From NCBI GenBank assembly GCA_963989385.1, contig OZ022505.1:56299737-56363736 (forward strand): 64,000 nt of DNA, in the 5' to 3' direction. Positions within the stretch are counted from its first letter, which is position 1, and each line of letters starts with the position of its first letter. Both the position numbers and the translations under genes were made by a program. This DNA comes from Ctena decussata (Eukaryota > Mollusca > Bivalvia > Lucinida > Lucinidae). Positions 11,101-20,100 of the stretch are shown here, piece by piece. The notes beneath the pieces are model-generated. The model did not search any database and was not told the origin of the DNA. It worked only from the letters and a program-made list of their open reading frames with translations.

Positions 11101-14100
11101 GGACCATTTTAAATCCCAATATTTTTGGGCATTATGGTAGATCACTGTAGTCAGATACATACTTATGCCCCATTAATTTGCTATTAATAAATACTGATAA
11201 GCTATTTTCGAATGAGAAAACTTTTGTGAAGTCCTGTTTCGGTATTTTGTAATGAAGATTGGGGTAAGACGTACATTCTTAACCCTAGTATGTAGTATGC
11301 AAATGGCATGGAGTAATGTAAATAAATCATCCTGCTAGATTGATCAATATGCTAAAAATACCAAAGGACAACCCATTAGATTTCGAATGAAATCAAGTTT
11401 CTTCTTAACACTTTTGATGAACCAAATATTTTTGGTATGACAGTAGAATTAGGAGAGTTCTATATGTGCAGTAACTCATGCATGCAAGTCAGGGCCAGAG
11501 ATTATAAAACTTGAGTACATTCTCAAAAATTAAAATAAAGCACACTGATTGGCTGCTTCCGAGCACATGCTCAGAAGCAGCCAATCAGTGAGCTTTATTT
11601 TGAGTTTGAGATTATACTCGTATAATCTCGGACCCAGTTCCATTTCCTCTTTTGCCTTCCTGCATCATAGCTAGGGCTACTGTTTTTAAGGATAAATATG
11701 ACAGATTATACAAGAATGGTTTTAACCCAGTCAAGTCTTTCCACTTGATTCCCCACCCAGCTTTGGAACAGTGGCTGTACAACAATATTGTATTTGGCTG
11801 ATATTAGCTTATCAGGCTAGAAGTGCATTTTGCAGAATGACCCTAAATATATAAATCAATAGTAATAAGTCTGCTTAAAGATTTTTTTTTTTGCCCTTCC
11901 AAAACATTGTCTGAAAATCTAGATCTGTCTTGAAAGACAGTTCTTGGTTTGTATATGCCTGTTTTGAAAAAAAACAGATGTATTATGTCATGGCACTGTC
12001 TGTCCATCTGTCTGTCCGTCAACATTCTTGTGCAAGCCGTAACTCAGTTACCCTTTGAGGTATCTTCATGATTTTTTGTAGGAATATGTATTATAATGGG
12101 GGAACATGTTGTATACAAGAATAATTGCTTCCCCCTTTCTTAATTTCCAAGTTATGTCCCTTTGATGATTTTTTTCATGACTAGTCTTGTGCGGGCCATT
12201 ACTAGGTAACTGTTTGGGATATCTTGCTGAAACTTTATAGCAATGTGAATGAAGTCCCAACAATGTGTGGCGTATAACAATGATTGCTCTTGAAGTCTTC
12301 CTTACTTCATTAATGAGTTACTTCCCTTTGATTAGTTTTATAGGCTATTTTTGTGTAGACTACTCTTGTGCATACCATACCTTGGTAAACATTTGGAATA
12401 TCTTGAAGCTTTATAGCAATGTGCATGATCACAAGATGGTGTGCCTCATATAAGAATGGTTGATCCCCCTTACTTAATTTTGGAGTTACTTTTCTTTGAT
12501 TATTTTTCTAGGCTAGGCCCATTCAGTCCATAACTTCTATATCCTTTGAAATATTTTAATGTAACTTTGTAGAAATAGGTATAATAATGGGACAGTGCAG
12601 CATGAGCAAGACCCACAACTCTGGTTCACTGCCTGAATTATCTGCCCTTGCATAAGTTTCTGTTTACTCCTGTAACTCCTTACCTTTTTAAAATATTTTA
12701 ACAAAACTTGATGATGTGTATATTATCAAGGGTATATATTAGGACCAGGAATGGTAACTCTAGTTTGCTTAGTTTGTGAATTATCTCACTTGTTTGGCTT
12801 TGCCATCTCTCAACTTCTGACCCGCTTCACCTTGGAAGCTGATTTTGGTTTACTCATAGTATTTGATATGTATTTTAATGTTGCAGTCATTAATTGCAGA
12901 GTTGTTGCCCCTGTTTGTTGGCCTGTACATCCTTGTTCATTCTGTAACTCCATCATGACATTAAAACTTGCAAAGCTCTTGTTTGGTTTGATTTGGGCGA
13001 GAAAAAAAAAAGACAAAAAACATTTTATAGACAAATAAATACAGTTAATTATCATTTTGCACCAGGGTGTTTGAGTGTAATGTGTTAATGTTCAGCTTTT
13101 CTGCTAAAATGCATGGGTGCAAAGGAAAATGGTAAGGGGATATTCTGTTTTAATTTGATGATAGGTATTGTGGTTTAAGGTAAATAGGTATAACTCCATT
13201 TTACAAAGGGAGACAAGTTTTGTGACTTCCTGTTCGCTTGCCCTTCCAAAATGTTGGTCTACTCTTTAAAAAAAGAATTTGCTGCTCTTTCCATTAAGAG
13301 TAGACCCACATTGAAGAAGGGAGACAAAAAGAAAAATGACAGTTGTTTCCCCTGAAAGTATACCCGTGCAGCTAAATTTTTTGTCTTGCCTGTGACTGAT
13401 GAGACTTCGGTATTACTTCTCCAGTAGTACCTTTCCTAGCCTGAAAAAGGGACAGGTTGCTGGCCAGAAAACGGGCACTTTTAGCACGTGACACACTTCC
13501 TTAAGGGCACTTTCCTGAAGCTACTATTTTCTAAGACAATTCAACTAAGGCTGCCGGGCCGGTTAGCGCAATCGGTAGGGCACCTGACTCGTAAGTTAGA
13601 GGTCCTGGGTTCGAATCCCGGTCTGGCCACATACTTTCGTTTCTCCTTCCGCTGATTCAAGAAGGGCAGTTGTCAGTTACTGGCGAAAGTATGTGCACTT
13701 TGTACTGGTTAACCGCTTAGGAGGTCTAAGCCTGCCCAGGAATAGTGTGGTTAGGTTAACTGACTGTCCCGACATGACCTTAGTTGTTTACCGTGGACGT
13801 TAAGCATAAAATCAACCAATCAACTAAGGCTATTGACTTTTGCTAACAAGATAAACACCTTGTATTTGCTGGGAGATATAAATATTTGCATAATAGAAAA
13901 CCTTTTTTACAAACAGAGAGCTGCATATTGCAAAAATATGACAATAAACTTGAATGAACTTGTGTCTCACAGAGGGAGGGCAGAAGAGTAAGACCAAAAG
14001 GCAGAAGGGTGCAGCACCCCTCTAAACCTCTGTAGGGGAAACACTATCCAGTATCAGTTGGGTAAACTTCCATTTAATTTTCTAGTTTCACTCTGTTATA

Positions 14101-17100
14101 TGACATAGCACATGACTCAGACAGGCAAGACACCCTTTTCTGCAGATTTATTTTTGTTTTCTGGGTACTTTTACTGAAGGCTTTAGGCCTGAATTTGACT
14201 TCCATTTGAAAAAGAGAAAGCTAACATTGTGTAATATTTATAAAGGGAAAAGCAAAGAATCAGTCTGCACAGATGCATAGCCTGACATGAGTCTCGTCAG
14301 GTAATACATGTGTTAAAGTTCCTGTCATCATATTACCATAATACATCTGATCATGATATCAAGTTTGTATATTTCATATATTTGCAGTTGAATCAAACAA
14401 ACATTGCCGTGTTTGTAGTGGCAAGTGTTTTGAATGTGACAAGCGTCCGGACCACTGCACATCATGCAGGCCTGGACTAGAGCTGTTTAAAAATAGATGT
14501 TTGACATTGGAAGAAACCTGTGCCGCAGGTCAGTATTGTTTTCTACTGCCCTTTATCATATCAGAGCTCCAGATAAGGTGGAGATTTTGAGGATAGGAGA
14601 TTTAGAGATAATTTTTCCTACTTCTCAAATGAAAACATATTTTGTGATCTCTCATTAGAACTGTCTTGGCAAGTAGAACTGTTCAAATGAGGGGTCACAA
14701 CACCTTTTCTATGAAGAAACATGGAAAATTATCTCTAAATTATCCGTGTTTCCCCTTCTTACCTGGAGTGCTGTGTTTCTTGTTTTATTAGTCCCATACA
14801 AACAAAATAGTTGACCAGTTTGTTTCATCCAGATGGAAGATTAGTCAGGCTACTAAACGTGGCAAAATTCTTTTATTTTTATTTTGATAATATGAAATAC
14901 CTATAAAGACAGTTTCTTGTTTGGATTTCTTATAGTTTTGAACCGTGCTTTGTGTGGTTGATCTGTCCTTCTGGGCTGGTTTTGTGCCAAAACATTTGTT
15001 TGTTTATATGATGTTTTTTCCCCTTTTAGAATGACCCCAACTATTGAAAACAGCCATGTGTAGTTCTGCTATAAGATGGGTTTTCCCATTTCAGAACAAT
15101 CCCAAAAATCTAGGTCCAGACGGATGTAGATTTATGGGATGGAAACCCCATCATTACCAAATAAAAGCTACGTGTTTGTATTCCATTTCAGACCAGTACA
15201 TGGCCTTTGATGGAAGCTGTAAAAAGTGTCCCAGTGGTTGTATTAGTTGCTCAAGTGATAAAAATTGTACTTGCTGTAGTCATGGCAGGTAGGTTTTAAT
15301 CTTGTATAAGGTGGTGGTCGGGTGGTGCAATGGTGCTGCGTGTAACTTTCAGTGCCGGGGCGTCCTTCTGATTTGGATAATAGTAGGGCAAGGGCTTACT
15401 GTGCTTGCAGTAGGTGCCGGTGGGGGATATTTGGACATTTTTAGCTAGCCTGAACAAAACTCAGGAAGAACTGCTGTCTACCCCGGGCGTCAGCATTGGC
15501 GGCGGCGGCAGCGGCTTTAGCAAAATGTGAAAGTTTTACGATAAAGCTTTTTAGGTGATGGGCAAGGCACTGTCAGGCAAGCTATCCTGTCCCGGTGACA
15601 GGTTTTGTTCTCTTGTCTATCATTTCTCTCTTCTTTCTCCCTCTCTCTTGGAGACGGCCCATTATAGACTGAAATACTGTCTCAAAGGGCCGTTAAACCA
15701 AAAACAGTCAGTCAATCAATCTCCTTAACAGAACTGTGCTATAACTAAAGCCATGCAGGATATCCAGTTGCCTGCACATTTATCCTGCCACACTTCCATG
15801 TAAAGTGAATGAAAATGTTCGGTCCACCGTCAGAATTTTCTTACAGTGCAGATTAATAGCATTATGAGTTCGCTTTAAGTAGACCATGATAAAAAGAACT
15901 TTATATGTTGCTTCTCGTGTATGATATTAGGATATAGATAAGATGATGTGTATGAATATACGTTTTTGTTTACTGAAAAAGAAATGCAGATTAAGAATTA
16001 ATTACATATATTTTGCTTTCAACTCACTGTTAATAATAGTATATTCATAGGGACATAAGTTTTAAACAAAAATGTGTTACATGCAAAACTTGTGAACAGT
16101 GCGGACGTTTGTACTTTTACAGTATAGTGGACCTTCTTTACAATGACCACATTTGTTCCCAAATATTTTGACCTTAAACTGAATTTGCTGTTGTTAAGAA
16201 TACACATTTTGAACAATAAAGCAGCTCCATGCAAATAAAAATGATGTTATAAAGAATTTTGCTGTTGTAATGAGTGTTGTTGTGAAGAGGATTGACTGTA
16301 TTGTATAAGACATTACTTTTAATTGTTATGTATGTATGCTTTTTAGGGAGTCAACATTGAATTATCTCCCTTAGCCAGTACAGACCAGGGAAGTAAATAG
16401 TTTTTAAAAGGAGGCAATTTAATTGCCTCATTAGAAAGTATTTACTTCCTTTGATCCTTGCCGATATTGGTTTTTCTGTGTTTCCATAGTATTTACTTCC
16501 TTCGATCCTTACCAATATTGGTTTTCTGTGTTTTCATAGTATTTACTTCCTTTCATATTTTGTTTGAAGATTGTTAAGCAGCACTCTCTCGCATTGTACA
16601 ATGTCTCATTTCCTTTCAGCTATTTAAAGAATGGTAACTGTGTGAAAGGTTGTGGGACAGGTTATCTCCCCTTCCATGTGAACTACAGTGATGATCTAGT
16701 CTTCCAACAGTGCCAGCAGTGTGATGGAGGTAGGAGTTTTAAATTTGTCTATAATACAGAGCTCCAGATAAGTAGGGGTTTTAAGGATAATTCTGAGATG
16801 TTTCTATATTTCTCCATAAAACCATATGTCCTAGTTAGGGGCCACAACATACGCTTTTATGGAGAAATATAGAAAATTATCTTTGTTACCCCTTCTTATC
16901 TGGAGCACCGCTATAGATGAATAGGTACATAGCCAAGGAAAGCAAATGTACCGTTTTCATTTTTGCCTCCCTTTTCAATTGGTGTCAACCTATAAAGGAA
17001 AGAGTCTGCTCCTATAAGAGTAACTTCTTGTCTTCAAGAGTAGACCCTATTCGGAAGGATTTCATTGCCCAGGAAAGCAAACATGGGGTCACAAAACTTG

Positions 17101-20100
17101 TCTGCCTTAAATAATGGCAGAAAAATGTGGAGGTGTTGCCATTCATTATAAGAAATTTACTCAGAATTATGATGAGACCCCGCCTTATCTTATGTTCTTG
17201 CTTGAATGAAACTGGCTATAGTAGCATATGCAGTATATGTTTGCAATAGTTTATGATATCACTTAGTTGATGCAATGATCATTGAAAATGCCCATCATTT
17301 CTTCTTGCAGCATGTAATGTTTGTCCAGAGGGCTTCAATTATATCAATGGTGTTTGTGTACAGCAGTCTAATTGTCCAGAGGGACATTACTTTCAGTGGA
17401 ATTCAATGGTAAATAGTTGTTTTTAGCTCGCCTGAACGAAAGTTCAGGAAGAGCTATTGTTGTCACCCTGGCGTCAGCGTCCGCGTCCGCGTCCGCGTCG
17501 GCGTCGGCGTCGGCGTCCGGATTGGATGTTTTGGTTAAAGTTTTTGAAAGACCTATATCTCCTTAACTAATTGATGGATTCTTTTGATACTTGCACTGTA
17601 GTTAGATATTGGTCCAAAGTTTAACAGGGTACCACCCCCACCCCACTCAGTGACCTTGATGTCAAGGTCATGGACTTAGAAAATTAGGAGTTTTTTTTGA
17701 CTGGATGTTTTGGTTAAAGTTTTTTAAAGCCCAACATCTCCTTAACCCATGGATGGCTTCCTTTGATACTTGCACTGTAGTTAGATATTGGTCCAAAGTT
17801 TTCCAAGGTACTACCCCCACCCCTCTCAGTGACCTTGATGTCAAGGTCATGGACTTAGAAATTGTCTTTTTATTGATTGGATGTTATGGTTAAAGTTTTT
17901 TAAAGACACATATCTCCTGAACCCATGGATGAATTCTTTTTATATTTGCTCTGTAGTTAGATATTAGTCCAAAGTTTTACAGAGTACTACCCCAACCCCG
18001 CTCAGTGACCTTGATGTCAAGGTCAGGGACCTAGGAAATTTTTGTCTTAATTAATGTTTTCTAATTGCATACTCATTCATAAGGCTTTACAGAGATTTAG
18101 TTTATACTTGAACTGATGTTAGACACTTTTTTGAGTTTTTACAAAACACTGTATACCTACCCCACTGGGTGACCTTGAAGTCAAGGTCATCAACTTTGAA
18201 TTTTGTCTTAAAGATTTTGGTTAAAGTTTTGTATTTATGAAGACATAATTTCACAGTGCCACGATGGACTCAGTTGATACTAATACTTGGACTGATGTTA
18301 AATAGTTCAGGGTTTTGGTATATCATAGCCCCCCCCCCCCCCCCCACCCCAATGGACTTTGAAATTTCATGTATTTTTTTAATTTAATACTTATTTCTGA
18401 GATAGCTTTTGTTTATAAATGTGTTGTCATTATGGACATGCTTGCTTGAAGTTTTATGCATAACAGTCTACACCACCATAGCGGCTGTGTGATGGGCAAG
18501 CACCAATTCAGGCGAGCTATGCTGTCAGGCGACAGCTCTTGTTGTGTGAGTTTTATCTGTGAAGGGAAACAGTACCAAGTGGATGTACTGAGATCAGAAT
18601 TCTTTTTATAGCTATAACTATTATAATCAAGTTTAATGCAAAGAGGCTGAGTAGTTACCGTGATGATATTTACAAATATCAGCATTCCAGTATCAGCACG
18701 CTGTCATTGTAGGTTTCTCTATGTCTGTTGCCAAGAGTTTCCAAACTTCTTGCAAATATTGCACTGTAGGTCACGAGACATAGAGTAAAGTACAGTAAAC
18801 CAAGAATGAAGGAATGATATCATACTGATATAGCACCAGTGTAGAAGCATATTGCAGTTGTGATAATTTTTTGCACCATTTAGATTTTATTACCAAAGAC
18901 AAATTAGCAAAGAAGTTCATATGTAATTTTGAAGTCAGGCAAAAAAATATTTATAGCTTTGATCGGGATACCAATGGACACAAGCCTGTATGTGTCCTTT
19001 GATTTCCTGACAAGGGACAATATTCTCCCCTTTATCATTTCTGTAACCCAGTATGGTATATTCAAATTAACTTCAATCAGTTTGTCAGTTTTGAAGTAAT
19101 TTTGTTGAAACTTTATTTCAGACATGTAAACCTTGCAATTCTACATGCAAGTCATGTATAGGACCGAGTAATTCTGACTGCCTGTCATGTTACCCTCCGC
19201 TCGGCTACAACAATTTACTGCGACGTTGTATGAACTGCTGTATAGCAAGCTCAACTGTGATAGATAAAACTTGCTGCAAATGTATAGAAGATGGTGAGTT
19301 TACTGCAGTGCTCCAGATAAGATGCGGTAACTGGGATATTTCTCCATAAAAGCATATGTTGTGACCCCTCATTAGAACCGTCTCGGCGAGACGGTTCTAA
19401 TGAGGGGTCACAACATATGTTTCTGTTGAGAAATAAGAAAAATTATCCTTGAATTATCTCTATTACCTTTTCTTATCTGGAGCTCTGATTTTACTGTTTT
19501 ATTGAATTTTCTGTCCCTGTCAGAGCTGGAGCTAAGGGGGGATAATTCTGGGAAGATAATTTCTTTCTCCGCTAACAAAGATGTTTTGACAAGACGCATG
19601 GGTAATGTTGTCAAATTGTTTACATGAAAACATATAATGAATTTTGAAATGGGTAATGTCCCCACCATTTTTGTCGAGCCCGCTTGCGGTGAGCGAGACA
19701 TAGTTGTTACAATTTCAGTTCGGTGTATGTCCGTGCGTGCGTTAGTGCGTGCGTGCGTCCGTCCGTCCGGATTTGTCCGGGCCATAACTTCTACATTTAT
19801 GCATGGATTTCAAAATAATTTGGCACAATTGTTCTCCTTGATGAGTAGAAGTGCCTTTTGAAACATTTGATCAGGTAGGTCCAAGGTCAAGGACACACTT
19901 GAAGGTCAAATGATAAAATGGCCATAAATTGAGCCTGTCCGAGCCATAACTTCTACATTTACGGATGGATTTCAAAATAATTTGGCACAATTGTTCTCCT
20001 TAATGAGTAGAAGTGCCATTTGAAACATTTGTTCAGGTAGGTCCAAGGTCAAGGTCACACTTGAAGGTCAAATGATAAAATGGCCATAAATTCAGCTTGT

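Noticed and set aside
13553..13630. Possible functional tRNA gene
   Set aside because: A and B boxes are present, but the anticodon stem pairs poorly, and the sequence continues into a SINE body with a flanking 12-bp duplication. A second copy exists at 50978.
17424..18544. CRISPR-like regular array
   Set aside because: Units are 164-179 bp and diverged, the window is eukaryotic, and the array lies between transposon-like ends.
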